Shown here in pieces: positions 23,465 to 32,826 of a stretch of DNA of 64,000 nucleotides. The position numbers and the translations under genes were made by a program. The stretch comes from Moraxella sp. (lineage in GTDB: Bacteria > Pseudomonadota > Gammaproteobacteria > Pseudomonadales > Moraxellaceae), in the NCBI GenBank assembly GCA_030528385.1, contig JAUMYZ010000009.1:1-64000 (forward strand), given 5' to 3'. Position 1 is the stretch's first letter. Each line of letters opens with the position of its first letter. The notes beneath the pieces are model-generated. The model was not told the DNA's origin. It did no database searches and saw nothing but the letters and a program-made list of their open reading frames with translations.

Positions 23465-26170
23465 ATGATGAAACATAAGACGCCTATACTGACCTGTTTG
23501 TTATTTAACATAATCAAGTTTTGTCATTTGATGGTGCTGCTATTACCAGCGGCAGCACTCACAAACGAACCACAAACAGCCAATGACGCCAACACAAGTG
23601 CGACACAAGCGCCGCCCATAGATTTGCTTAGCCCTGAGCAAATTGAACAAAAATTGTACATGGTGGCACAAGACAAAGGTTTGGACGGTGATTTTGACGG
23701 GGCGCCGATTTCGTATATTGGCAATCAAGACAGCCCTGTTGGGCTTGATGTGAATGCCATCACGCGCCTGCCAACTTTACAAAGCGTGAGCAATGAGTAT
23801 GCCAGTACGACCACAGGGCTTGACCCACAGGCCTATATTCCCACGTATCAGCATCAAGGCGCGCACAATGCCACAAAAACCGACATAGACAAGCCAAAAC
23901 AAGTGGGTCTGATAAAAAGGCTGTATAATCGCTTGTTCAATGATGGCGTGGACAGCGTGGTCAGGGTCAAAGCCCACATATATTATGACGCCCAAAACCA
24001 AGACAAAATCACCGACACCAGCCAACTGACCAAACTTGGGCGCAAAGACAATAAACAAGAGCCATTTGCCAACATTAAGGCGGCTTTAGAAGACATGAGC
24101 GCCCAAAGTGTGGCGGATTTTCGTGGTTCTGTGGCGCGTATCCGACAAACGGTCAATGCCGCAGCGCGTGCGGTGGGTTATTATGACATGGATTTTAGTA
24201 TCACCAAGGCAGGTGTGGGCGAAGTAAATGTCATTATTCATCGTTTGGGCGAGCCTGTGCGCGTGGATAATTGGGTACTTGATGTTCGTGGCGATGGTTT
24301 GTATAACCCTGCGTATTTGCAAGTGGTGCAAGACGCCAATCCCAAAAAAGGCGACATTTTTCATCATGGCGCTTATGAAGCCACCAAGTCGGCACTGAAC
24401 GATGTCAGCGGCGAAGAAGGCTATTTTGACAGCAAATGGCTTGACAGTTCGGTTGATGTGATTTTGCCTGACAACATTGCCGATGTCAGCTTGATTTATG
24501 ACACAGGTCAGCAGTATGTTTTTGATGAAGTGGTGTTTTTTACCATTGACCCCCAAACCAACAGCTTGACCACAGACCCCGACAAACTGCCCGTCAAGCC
24601 AGAGCTGCTCAAAAAACTGCTGACCTTTGACATGGGCGACGCCTATAACCGCAGCGCCACTCGCGAACTAAGCAACAGTTTGCTGGCAACGGGTTATTTT
24701 AACGCCGTCAATACCCAAACGGTGCTGCCTAGCAAAGACGTGGAAGCGGGCATTGGTTTTGAACAAAGCGCAGGCTCGCCAGAAGAGCCAACAGGTCAAG
24801 ACATTGCCTTAGAAGATGGCACCAATGCTTATGTTGCGCCGCTTGAATTTAGCACATCACAAGCCATCAGCGATAAATTGGCTTTGGTCGCCCAAAAGGC
24901 TGAGCAATTGTACAATGCCCCTGATGACCGTTTGCTCATTACTGACAGCGCTCAGCAGTCCAAAAATATCCTAGGGCGCATCAGCGACGCTGTGAGCAAC
25001 ATTGCCAAACTTATTTTGCCAGATGAGTCTGGTGATGTGCTCCCCAAACTTGATGATGGCAATAAAACAGAAGATTTGCAAGGGCGCAAAACCCCCCAAC
25101 AAGTGTATCAAGACAAAAAAGTGCCGCTGTACATATTTGTGATGTCAGACAAGCCCCGAGACGCTGAGTTGGGTATGGGTTGGGGTTCTGACAGTGGTAC
25201 ACGTTTTATTGGTAAATTTACGCACAATTTGCTTGACAAAAAAGGCACGCAAGCAGGTCTTGATGTGCGTCTGTCGCAACACCAAAAGGGGGTGAATACT
25301 TATGTAACGCGTCCCATCAGCCACCCCTTAAATGACAAAGCCAAAGCCAATTTGTCCTATAAAGAAGAGTCCATCAACCAAGGCGCGGGCAATTTTGATT
25401 TGTCCACCAAGACGCTAGAAACAGGCATTAGCCGCCACCTTATCAAAGACAATGGTGTCAGTCATACCTACTCGTTGCGTTATCGCTTGGATGAATTACA
25501 AACCCACGCCCCAAGAGAAGTGTGGCAAGATTTGCCTGTGCAGTTTTTAAGTGGCAATCCCACCCAAGAAGCGCTGCTGGCAGGTTATGCGATGAACAAA
25601 ACCGTCGCCGACAATCTGGTCAATCCCATGCGTGGCTATCGGCAGTACCTAGCGCTAGAAGCAGGCGTCAAAGGCGTGCTCACAGACACCAATATGGCCA
25701 TCGCCAAAGCGGGCATCAGCGGTGTGTACAGCTTTGGCAACAACAGTTATGGCAAAGACCGCGCCCATCAGTTGATTGGTGCGCTCCAAGGCGGTTATAT
25801 TTGGGCGAATAATTTTGATGCGGTGCCTTATAAACTGCGCTTTTTTGCAGGGGGCGACCAAAGTATCCGTGGCTACAGCTACCAAAGTTTGTCGCCGTTG
25901 TCGGACAAGGGGTATTTGACTGGCGGGCAGGCTTTGGCGGTGGCGAGCGCTGAGTATAATTACGAAGTGCTTAAAGATGTGCGTTTGGGTGTTTTTGCTG
26001 ATGTGGGCAATGCTTATGACAAGCGCTTTAGCAACCAAACCAAGATAGGCGCTGGGGTGGGACTGCGTTGGGCAAGTCCTGTGGGGCAAGTGCGCATTGA
26101 TGTGGCAACGGGCGTCCAAGAAAAAAATCACCCCATCAAACTGCACTTTTTTATTGGCACTCCGTTTTAG
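23465..26170 (+). CDS. tamA: Translocation and assembly module protein TamA (Omp85 family)
   Basis: A 901-residue outer-membrane protein, far longer than E. coli TamA (577). A signal peptide (about 1-32) is followed by a 130-residue low-similarity extension. POTRA-like domains then run from about 165 to 425 (AARAVGYYDMDFSI, GEEGYFDSKW, LLATGYFNAVNTQTVLP). The barrel opens KKVPLYIFVMSDKPRDAELGMGWGSDSGTR, has FFAGGDQSIRGYSYQSLSP (the Omp85 RGY motif) and ends in Phe. About 130 extra residues (about 423-551) sit between GYFNAV and the last POTRA strand. It acts with TamB. Start ATG 23465 or 23468; tamB follows by 69 bp. Confidence 0.9.
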   Translation: MMKHKTPILTCLLFNIIKFCHLMVLLLPAAALTNEPQTANDANTSATQAPPIDLLSPEQIEQKLYMVAQDKGLDGDFDGAPISYIGNQDSPVGLDVNAITRLPTLQSVSNEYASTTTGLDPQAYIPTYQHQGAHNATKTDIDKPKQVGLIKRLYNRLFNDGVDSVVRVKAHIYYDAQNQDKITDTSQLTKLGRKDNKQEPFANIKAALEDMSAQSVADFRGSVARIRQTVNAAARAVGYYDMDFSITKAGVGEVNVIIHRLGEPVRVDNWVLDVRGDGLYNPAYLQVVQDANPKKGDIFHHGAYEATKSALNDVSGEEGYFDSKWLDSSVDVILPDNIADVSLIYDTGQQYVFDEVVFFTIDPQTNSLTTDPDKLPVKPELLKKLLTFDMGDAYNRSATRELSNSLLATGYFNAVNTQTVLPSKDVEAGIGFEQSAGSPEEPTGQDIALEDGTNAYVAPLEFSTSQAISDKLALVAQKAEQLYNAPDDRLLITDSAQQSKNILGRISDAVSNIAKLILPDESGDVLPKLDDGNKTEDLQGRKTPQQVYQDKKVPLYIFVMSDKPRDAELGMGWGSDSGTRFIGKFTHNLLDKKGTQAGLDVRLSQHQKGVNTYVTRPISHPLNDKAKANLSYKEESINQGAGNFDLSTKTLETGISRHLIKDNGVSHTYSLRYRLDELQTHAPREVWQDLPVQFLSGNPTQEALLAGYAMNKTVADNLVNPMRGYRQYLALEAGVKGVLTDTNMAIAKAGISGVYSFGNNSYGKDRAHQLIGALQGGYIWANNFDAVPYKLRFFAGGDQSIRGYSYQSLSPLSDKGYLTGGQALAVASAEYNYEVLKDVRLGVFADVGNAYDKRFSNQTKIGAGVGLRWASPVGQVRIDVATGVQEKNHPIKLHFFIGTPF

Positions 26171-26239
26171 CGGCTGCCACATGACATTGAAAATCCTGCT
26201 TAGTTGTGTTTTAATGACAAATTTTGATACCGTTCTTTT

Positions 26240-29200
26240 ATGAGCCAGCCACCCCAAATCACCCCAGCCACCCCACCAACAAAACCACCTGCCAAAAAGT
26301 GGCTCAGCCATGTATTGTTTGTGCTATTGACACTGCTGGTGGTGATGGCGCTGGTGTGCGTGCTGTTTTTTTATGCGCTTGGCACGCAGGCGGGCACGGC
26401 GTTTGTCATTGAACAAATCAGCCAACGAACAAACATCAAACTTCGCTACGGTCAAGGCAACTTGCGCGATGGCTTGTGGGTGTCTGATGTGCAACTAAGC
26501 CCCAGCGATACGCTGACCATCAAAGTCAATAAAGCCTATGTGTCGCTTGGTTGGCGGGCGCTTTTTATGAAGCAAGTGCACTTGGTGGACACCCAAATTG
26601 ATACGCTACAAATCATTGACAAAGTGCCGCCAACAGGTGAGCCGTTTGCTTATCAACCGATTTCCATGCCAGTGGCTTTGTATGTCAATAATGCTCATGT
26701 CAAGACGGTCAGCTACCAGCAAGCCACACAAGCGCCACTTGAGTTGTATGACATCAAACTTGCTCAAGGCAAATGGGCAGACACCAGACTTTGGGTGGGC
26801 GGCGGTCAGCTGCAGTACGCCCAAGACGTGATGATAACCAATATCAAAGGTCAGATGGATTTTGTGGGGCATTATCCGTTGGATATCAAGGCTGATGTGG
26901 ACGTAGCACCGCTCAAGGATAATTATTTTGACACCCTAAGCGTCCATGCCAAAGGCACACTAAAGCGCACCACAGGCACGCTTGCGGGCAAATACAACCA
27001 ATATCCTGTGCAAGGCGATTTTGTGGCACAAAGCCTAGACGATAATCTGCCTTTTGAGACGCGATTGGTGTTTGATGAAGTGCTGCTGCCTTATGCCGAA
27101 GAACAAAACATCGTCCTAAAAAACGGCGTGCTTTATGCCCAAGGCGTGTTAGATAAGATTGAGCTGCGCCTAAACACCCACCTAAGCGCCAAAGACATTC
27201 CAACGGGGCATTATGCTGGGCGTGGACTGGTGTACGATGGGGGTATGAGCGTTGACACTTTGGTGGCAAAAACCGCCAGCGGACAGCTGAACGCCAGCGG
27301 TAAGATGTCTTGGGTGGACGAGTTTGAACTAAACGCCAAGATTGACGGCAAGGGTTATCAAATACGCGACGCTTTGCCCCTTGAGTACAAAGAGTATCAG
27401 GCGTATTTGCCAAAAACACTGTACGGCAGCTTGGGTGTGGAATATGTGTATTTGGACAAAAAGCGTAACCAAACGCGTTTGGCGGTTGAACTAAATCAAC
27501 AAGACGGCGAAAAAGTGCGTATCAGCCTTGCTCAGTCCCAAGAAAAAGCCAACGCCCCTTGGCACATCAGCGCCGATTGGCAAAACTTGGTGCGCGCAGG
27601 CGTGCCGCAGCTTGAACACATCAGCAGTCAGCACGGTCGTGCCAACATTCGCCTAGAAGAAGGGCGCACCTTTATTGATGCCAACGCCCAAATCCAACAA
27701 CTGTCGGTCGCTCCCAAAGGAGAATACATCATCAAGGCCAACATAGAAAAAGGCGAGCGCATTCATCTTGAGCATTTTGTTTATCAAGGGGTGATGGGTG
27801 ATTTGTCGGGCAGGGGCAGGATTGATTTGGCAACCGTCAAAACTCCCCTAAAGTGGCAATTTGACCTAAAAACCCATCGGCTGTTGCCCAACGCCTATTT
27901 TAACGCGCCAAACAAAACGCCATTGTCTGTCATCAGTGGGCGGGTGCTGGCAACAGGGCGTATGCGCGATACCAAGCAAGGGCAGCGCCATGATGTTGAG
28001 CTGACAAACAGCGATTTGACCGCCACCATCAATGACAAAGACCGCATTCACTTGGTGGGTAATGCCAGTGGCAGCGTTGTTTTGCAAGGCGATACATTGA
28101 CTCATCTTGACGCCAAGTTTGATGGCAGTGCCCAGCAGTCGCTGCTGCCCCAGATTGAGCGCACCAAGCTTGGTGTGTGGGTGCAGGGCAATTTGGACAA
28201 GCTGCAGATTTTAAAATTCACCGCTTTTAACTCATCGGCAAAAGTGTCGGCAGCAGGGCAGGTGGGCTTGACAGATGGTATAGATTGGCAGATAAAAGCC
28301 AGAATTGATGAGCTAGACAGCGCAAAATTTGTCAAAAATGACCAGCTGATTGCCAAAATCACTGGCGACTTGGACACTAAGGGGGCATACAAAAACAACC
28401 AACTGCGCACCATCAGCGCCAAATTTGATGGACAAGTGCTCAACAAACATCTGCCAAATGGCAAATTAAGCGCCGATATTGTGGGCAATGGGCGCAAACT
28501 TGTCATCAATCGCCTAAGCCACACTGGACAAATGGGGGATTTGCAATTAAAGGGCAATGTCAATCTTGGCACGTTGTCTGTGGACATGCATGCGCAAAGC
28601 AAGCGCTTTAATGTCGCCGCTTTTGTGGCTGGCATGAGCAGTGAGCTGACAGGTGGCTTTGATTTTGCAGGCAGTTTTGGCGGTCAAACCAAATCACTGT
28701 CGGTTCAGCGCTTAGACATCAAGGGTCAGCTAAATGCACAGCCGTTTAGTGCCAGCGGGGCATTGATGGCAAAACTGACCATTCCTGACAACCTGACTGC
28801 CTATTTTAAGCGACTAAAAACCGCCGCCACGCCACCCAAATCCACAGATGAATTGGTGAATTTGCAGCGCCAGATAGAAGCCAACACCCGTCAGACCCAG
28901 CAGATAATCAAGCAGCTAAAAGCGGACAATTTACACGTCAGCATGGGCGACAATTTTGTCAAAATGCACGGCAGCGAACAACAACTTACCACCGCCTTAC
29001 AAATCAATAAGTTGAGCCAAATTCTGCCAAGTGCGCGTGGCATGATTGCAGGTGGTGTGATTTTGGTGAATGACGCCAACGCCTTACCAACTTTATACAT
29101 TGACCTAAAAGCAGACGATGTGCGCACCGCTGATGGCATTGTCCAAAAGGTCAATGTGCTGGGCAAAATTGAGAACTTGGCGCACTCGCCCAGTCAGTTG

Positions 29201-31201
29201 CTTGTGGAGATTGACGACATCATTGCTTTTGGTAAGGTGGTCAAATCGGCGCGCATAGATTTTCGCGGCACTCAACAAAACCACCAGCTCAGTGTGCTTG
29301 CCAACGGTTTGGATGTTGCAACTCAAGCACGGATTGATGGTGGCTATGACGACGTCAAGGGTATGTATCGGGGCATTTTGGCACAAGGACAAGTCAAAAG
29401 CAAGTTTGGACTGCTGACACAAAAACAGCCCAGCCAGTTTGCTTATCACATCAAAGATGGCAGCATACAGGTGGCGCCACACTGCTGGCAAACTTCTGCC
29501 ACAAAAGCAGGCGGCACAGGACTGGTGTGTTTGCAAGACACGTTAAGCTATTCATCAAAAGCGGGCAATGTCAATGTGGTGCTGCAAAATCTGGATACGG
29601 CGGTATTGTCGCCAGCTTTGCCCAGTGATATTGTCTGGAAGTCTGCGCTCAATGGCAAGGTTCAAGCCCGCTGGCAACATGGCGCAGTCCCACAAATCAA
29701 TGCGGTGTTGTATTCAGACAATGGACGCGTGGGCGTAACCCAAGATGACACAGGTTATGTGGAAATGCCTTATGAGCGTGTCTCGTTGATTGCCCAAAGC
29801 GTGCCAACAGGACTCAAACTGCGCACCGACATTGCGGGCGTGGCAGGACGTGGCTATATAGATGTGTTGATTGACCCGTACAAAGCCAATAAGCCCATTG
29901 CAGGAGCGATGGCGGTCAATGAAGTCAATTTGGCGGTGCTGCGTCCATTTTTCCCCAATTTACAGGCTCTGTCTGGCTCGGCAAGCATGGCAGGCGGTGT
30001 GGGCGGCACGCTAAGCAGACCGCTGTTCTTTGGCAATGCTGAGCTCAAGGGCGGACGCGTGGCGGTTGTGGGTGTGCCCCTAAGTTTGAATGATATTGAG
30101 CTTACTGGCACCATTCGCGGCACACAAGCGCAGTTGGACGGCACGTTTTATAGCGGTGAAGGGCGGGGGACTTTGACAGGATATGTGGATTGGCAAAGTG
30201 AGCTGCAAGCCAAAATTGGCGTCTCGGGCAAGCAGCTGACCATTGACAGTCCGCCCATGCTGATGGCGCAGTTTAGTCCAGACATTGAAGTCATTATCAG
30301 ACCACCACAAAAGTACGTCAAGGTACAAGGCGTGATATCGTTGCCATCGGCAACCATTCGCCCACCTGACGCCAGCGCCGATATTGTTGCACAATCTGAT
30401 GACGTGGTGGTGATTGACCGCCGTTTGACAGGCAATGTGGCACAGATGTTAAAAGTGTCTGCGCCTTGGAGTATCAATGCCGATATTGGGCTAGATTTGG
30501 GCGATGACGTGGTGTTTCGTGGTTTTGGTGCCAGATTGCCATTGGCGGGCGCGTTGCACTTGACCCAAAGTGGGCGTGGCGCCATGCAGGCGCGCGGAGT
30601 GGTGCAAGTTGCCAAACGTGCCAAGGTTGATGGCATTGGACAAAACCTTGAGCTAAACTATGCCCAAATACGCTTTAATGGCAACATGCTAAACCCCAGA
30701 TTGTCTATTGAAGGCGAAAAACAAATAGAAGGACAAACGGTGGGTTTGCGTATCAAAGGCACAGCCAGCAGTCCTGAAATTACCGTCTTTAATGACGCAG
30801 GGCTGACCGAACAGCAAGCGATGAATGCGCTCATCACAGGGCGTATCAGTGAAGCCAGCGACGCACAAACGTCAGAACAAACCTTTCGTTCACAAGTAAC
30901 CAACAATCTGGCGGCAGCGGGTTTGAGTCTTGGATTGTCTGGCACGCACAACATCACCAATCAAATTGGCAGCGCGCTGGGTTTGGAGAGTCTGACGGTG
31001 GACGCTTCGGGCAGTTCAAGCGATACCAGCGTCAATATCACAGGTTATATCAGTCCAGATTTGTATATCCGCTATGGCGTGGGTGTGTTTAGTGCCGAGT
31101 CCAGTTTGTCCATGCGTTATCAGCTGACCCGCCGTATCTACATAGAAGCCACCCGAGCCACCGAAAATGTGGTGGACGTGATTTATCGGTGGAAATTTTG
31201 A
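26240..31201 (+). CDS. tamB: Translocation and assembly module protein TamB (AsmA-like)
   Basis: A 1653-residue protein with one N-terminal membrane helix (about residues 22-50, WLSHVLFVLLTLLVVMALVC) and a very long beta-rich periplasmic part made of irregular repeats. It ends in the DUF490 domain: EGQTVGLRIKGTASSPEITVFND, LTEQQAMNALITGR, LGLESLTVDASG, YGVGVFSAESSLSMRYQLT and a final Phe. TamB spans the periplasm to reach TamA and is linked both to autotransporter assembly and to anterograde phospholipid transport. It is longer than E. coli TamB (1259). A short coiled region (LQRQIEANTRQTQQIIKQLK, about 875-895) interrupts the repeats. Confidence 0.93.
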   Translation: MSQPPQITPATPPTKPPAKKWLSHVLFVLLTLLVVMALVCVLFFYALGTQAGTAFVIEQISQRTNIKLRYGQGNLRDGLWVSDVQLSPSDTLTIKVNKAYVSLGWRALFMKQVHLVDTQIDTLQIIDKVPPTGEPFAYQPISMPVALYVNNAHVKTVSYQQATQAPLELYDIKLAQGKWADTRLWVGGGQLQYAQDVMITNIKGQMDFVGHYPLDIKADVDVAPLKDNYFDTLSVHAKGTLKRTTGTLAGKYNQYPVQGDFVAQSLDDNLPFETRLVFDEVLLPYAEEQNIVLKNGVLYAQGVLDKIELRLNTHLSAKDIPTGHYAGRGLVYDGGMSVDTLVAKTASGQLNASGKMSWVDEFELNAKIDGKGYQIRDALPLEYKEYQAYLPKTLYGSLGVEYVYLDKKRNQTRLAVELNQQDGEKVRISLAQSQEKANAPWHISADWQNLVRAGVPQLEHISSQHGRANIRLEEGRTFIDANAQIQQLSVAPKGEYIIKANIEKGERIHLEHFVYQGVMGDLSGRGRIDLATVKTPLKWQFDLKTHRLLPNAYFNAPNKTPLSVISGRVLATGRMRDTKQGQRHDVELTNSDLTATINDKDRIHLVGNASGSVVLQGDTLTHLDAKFDGSAQQSLLPQIERTKLGVWVQGNLDKLQILKFTAFNSSAKVSAAGQVGLTDGIDWQIKARIDELDSAKFVKNDQLIAKITGDLDTKGAYKNNQLRTISAKFDGQVLNKHLPNGKLSADIVGNGRKLVINRLSHTGQMGDLQLKGNVNLGTLSVDMHAQSKRFNVAAFVAGMSSELTGGFDFAGSFGGQTKSLSVQRLDIKGQLNAQPFSASGALMAKLTIPDNLTAYFKRLKTAATPPKSTDELVNLQRQIEANTRQTQQIIKQLKADNLHVSMGDNFVKMHGSEQQLTTALQINKLSQILPSARGMIAGGVILVNDANALPTLYIDLKADDVRTADGIVQKVNVLGKIENLAHSPSQLLVEIDDIIAFGKVVKSARIDFRGTQQNHQLSVLANGLDVATQARIDGGYDDVKGMYRGILAQGQVKSKFGLLTQKQPSQFAYHIKDGSIQVAPHCWQTSATKAGGTGLVCLQDTLSYSSKAGNVNVVLQNLDTAVLSPALPSDIVWKSALNGKVQARWQHGAVPQINAVLYSDNGRVGVTQDDTGYVEMPYERVSLIAQSVPTGLKLRTDIAGVAGRGYIDVLIDPYKANKPIAGAMAVNEVNLAVLRPFFPNLQALSGSASMAGGVGGTLSRPLFFGNAELKGGRVAVVGVPLSLNDIELTGTIRGTQAQLDGTFYSGEGRGTLTGYVDWQSELQAKIGVSGKQLTIDSPPMLMAQFSPDIEVIIRPPQKYVKVQGVISLPSATIRPPDASADIVAQSDDVVVIDRRLTGNVAQMLKVSAPWSINADIGLDLGDDVVFRGFGARLPLAGALHLTQSGRGAMQARGVVQVAKRAKVDGIGQNLELNYAQIRFNGNMLNPRLSIEGEKQIEGQTVGLRIKGTASSPEITVFNDAGLTEQQAMNALITGRISEASDAQTSEQTFRSQVTNNLAAAGLSLGLSGTHNITNQIGSALGLESLTVDASGSSSDTSVNITGYISPDLYIRYGVGVFSAESSLSMRYQLTRRIYIEATRATENVVDVIYRWKF

Positions 31202-31281
31202 TGGGTGAAAATGGGTGAAAATTTATCCCAAAAACCAAAAAACACCGACAAACGGCGCTCTTTGGTGTGGAGGAGAAGAAA

Positions 31282-31449
31282 TTATTTGGTTAAAATCAGG
31301 CGGTTGTTGCGAGTCAGGCGCAAACGATACTCTTCACCTTGATGCTCAATGCGCACTTCCTTGGTCAGCGCAAACAGATTTTGTGAATGCAAGGTGGGCA
31401 GGCGAGTGTTATCACGGTTGCTAAAATAGCGGGCGATAGTCATAGTCAT
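31282..31449 (-). CDS. hemP: Hemin uptake protein HemP
   Basis: A 55-residue protein, too short for many gene finders. The C-terminal half EVRIEHQGEEYRLRLTRNNR followed by LILTK is the HemP/HmuP signature. HemP proteins are small regulators required for heme-receptor expression in several proteobacteria and are usually Fur-controlled. ATG 31449 has AAGGA about 7 bp upstream (a second ATG two codons on is possible). Upstream lie an 8-bp inverted repeat and a Fur-like box (31571-31589). No hemin receptor or transporter gene is adjacent, so this copy is an orphan. Confidence 0.88.
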   Translation of the reverse strand: MTMTIARYFSNRDNTRLPTLHSQNLFALTKEVRIEHQGEEYRLRLTRNNRLILTK

Positions 31450-31524
31450 GGCGATTTTCCTTCTATGGTGGGTTACGGGTATTTTCCCGAGCCACATTGG
31501 CTTAAACTTTGAACTTCTTACGCA

Positions 31525-31551
31525 ACTAAGTTGATTGACTGATAACTTAGT
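31525..31551. promoter_or_regulatory. Inverted repeat upstream of hemP
   Basis: Perfect 8-bp arms, ACTAAGTT and AACTTAGT, separated by 11 bp (31525-31532 and 31544-31551). They overlap TATACT on the minus strand (31549-31554), which could be the hemP -10 box. It could be an operator or an mRNA hairpin; function is inferred. Confidence 0.5.
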
Positions 31552-31570
31552 ATAATGATTATTGATGTTA

Positions 31571-31589
31571 AATAATAACAATTATCATT
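31571..31589 (-). promoter_or_regulatory. Fur-box-like site upstream of hemP
   Basis: On the minus strand AATGATAATTGTTATTATT resembles the Fur consensus GATAATGATAATCATTATC: the TGATAAT-n-ATTATCA core matches well. Its position upstream of hemP, a gene normally repressed by Fur with iron, supports the call. Confidence 0.6.
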
Positions 31590-31666
31590 TGTGCTAATGA
31601 TAGCAAATTTTTAGAATATTGCAAATATAAATTGCAAAATTTGATAAAATTTATTGATTTTAAGAC

Positions 31667-31697
31667 AAACGGTATATTTTCTAGGATAAACGGTATA
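31667..31697. promoter_or_regulatory. Direct repeat pair before the MutT/ThiE gene
   Basis: AAACGGTATA occurs at 31667-31676 and again at 31688-31697, exactly 21 bp apart (two helical turns), ending 10 bp before the start codon at 31707. This layout suits an activator or repressor binding two same-face sites. No regulator is identified. Confidence 0.4.
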
Positions 31698-31706
31698 AAT
31701 CAGCCT

Positions 31707-32705
31707 ATGACGATTAAAAAACAGACAGTTGAAGTGGCGATTGCGGTGCTTGTGTTTGCCGATGAGTTGTTGTTGGCAAGGCGACACAGCCATCAGCACC
31801 AAGGTGGCAAACTGGAATTTGTGGGGGGTAAGATTGACAGGGGTGAAACGCCAAGGGCAGCGCTGGTGCGCGAAGTCAACGAAGAAATTGGCTTGGATAT
31901 CACCAATAATGTCAGCAGCAAACTGGGTCGTATTTATCATGATTATGCCGACAAATCGGTGTGTTTGCACGTGTATCAAGTGTTGCTTAGCGACCAGCAA
32001 TATCAAGCGTATCAAGATAAAACGGTGGGACTGGATGGACAAGCTATTGGTTTTTATAAAAAAAGCTGGGTGCTGACGCAGACAGACGACTTTCCGCAGG
32101 CCAATCAGTCCATATTTACTTGGCTAAAGTTGCCGCCAGTGCTGGTAATCAGTCATGCTTTGTCGGCGTTTCAAGACGTTGAAAAATGGGCGGCTTATTA
32201 TGCCCAACGATTGCCTTGCAATGCTGTTTTGTCAATTCGTTTGCAAACCGACCAGTCAACCGCTTGGCAGGCAATACTTGCATTATCTTTGCTAAGAGAT
32301 GACTTGGTATTTATTTTACCTTGGCATATGCACCAAGACACACCCAAAGACTTTAGTGCTAAGGTGTTGGCGCTGCATTTGACCCATCAAGCGCTTTTGG
32401 CGTTGGATTTGTCCATAGCCGATTTGCCCACGTTGCCCCTGATTGCCAGCTGCCATGACGTGGAAAGCATCAAAAAAGCCAATTTGTGCGCCAAATCATT
32501 GCCGATGTTGGGTATTTTTTTGTCGCCTGTGCTGCCCACTCAAAGCCACCCCCAAGCGCCAGTTTTGGGTTGGGACAAGTTTGCCCAGCTTGCCAAGTTG
32601 TCTGATGTGCCTGTGGTTGCTTTGGGTGGTCTGTCCGTTCAAGCGTTGCCACAGGCGTTGGCTCATGGCGCGGTGGCGGTCAGTGGCATTCGGCAGTTTT
32701 GTTGA
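31707..32705 (+). CDS. MutT-type NUDIX hydrolase fused to a thiamine-phosphate-synthase-like domain
   Basis: A 332-residue two-domain protein. Residues about 8-150 are a MutT NUDIX domain with the box GGKIDRGETPRAALVREVNEEIG, which hydrolyses nucleoside diphosphates linked to X, typically 8-oxo-dGTP. Residues about 155-332 resemble ThiE/TenI: IASCHDVESIKKA, GIFLSPVLPT followed by GWDKFAQLA, and VPVVALGGLSVQALP. This fusion is common in Pseudomonas and Acinetobacter; the second domain's role there is unclear. ATG 31707 (MTIKKQTVEVA) is chosen because the preceding 25 in-frame codons are AT-rich and unlike the family. It is divergent from hemP. Confidence 0.85.
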   Translation: MTIKKQTVEVAIAVLVFADELLLARRHSHQHQGGKLEFVGGKIDRGETPRAALVREVNEEIGLDITNNVSSKLGRIYHDYADKSVCLHVYQVLLSDQQYQAYQDKTVGLDGQAIGFYKKSWVLTQTDDFPQANQSIFTWLKLPPVLVISHALSAFQDVEKWAAYYAQRLPCNAVLSIRLQTDQSTAWQAILALSLLRDDLVFILPWHMHQDTPKDFSAKVLALHLTHQALLALDLSIADLPTLPLIASCHDVESIKKANLCAKSLPMLGIFLSPVLPTQSHPQAPVLGWDKFAQLAKLSDVPVVALGGLSVQALPQALAHGAVAVSGIRQFC

Positions 32706-32774
32706 TGGGTAGTCATTTTTTTTAGAAATACCCTTATTTCTTAAATTGATTAACATTGTCAAAACCCCTGTTTT

Positions 32775-32820
32775 GTTTTACAATCTCAAGAGTTTTGTAT
32801 AATTTTAATTTGACAAAGGG
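32775..32820 (+). promoter_or_regulatory. Promoter and ribosome site of gap
   Basis: A consensus TATAAT lies at 32798-32803; upstream TTTTAC is a weak -35 with short spacing. AAAGGG (32815-32820) sits 6 bp before the ATG at 32827. Confidence 0.5.
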
Positions 32821-32826
32821 TATCTT

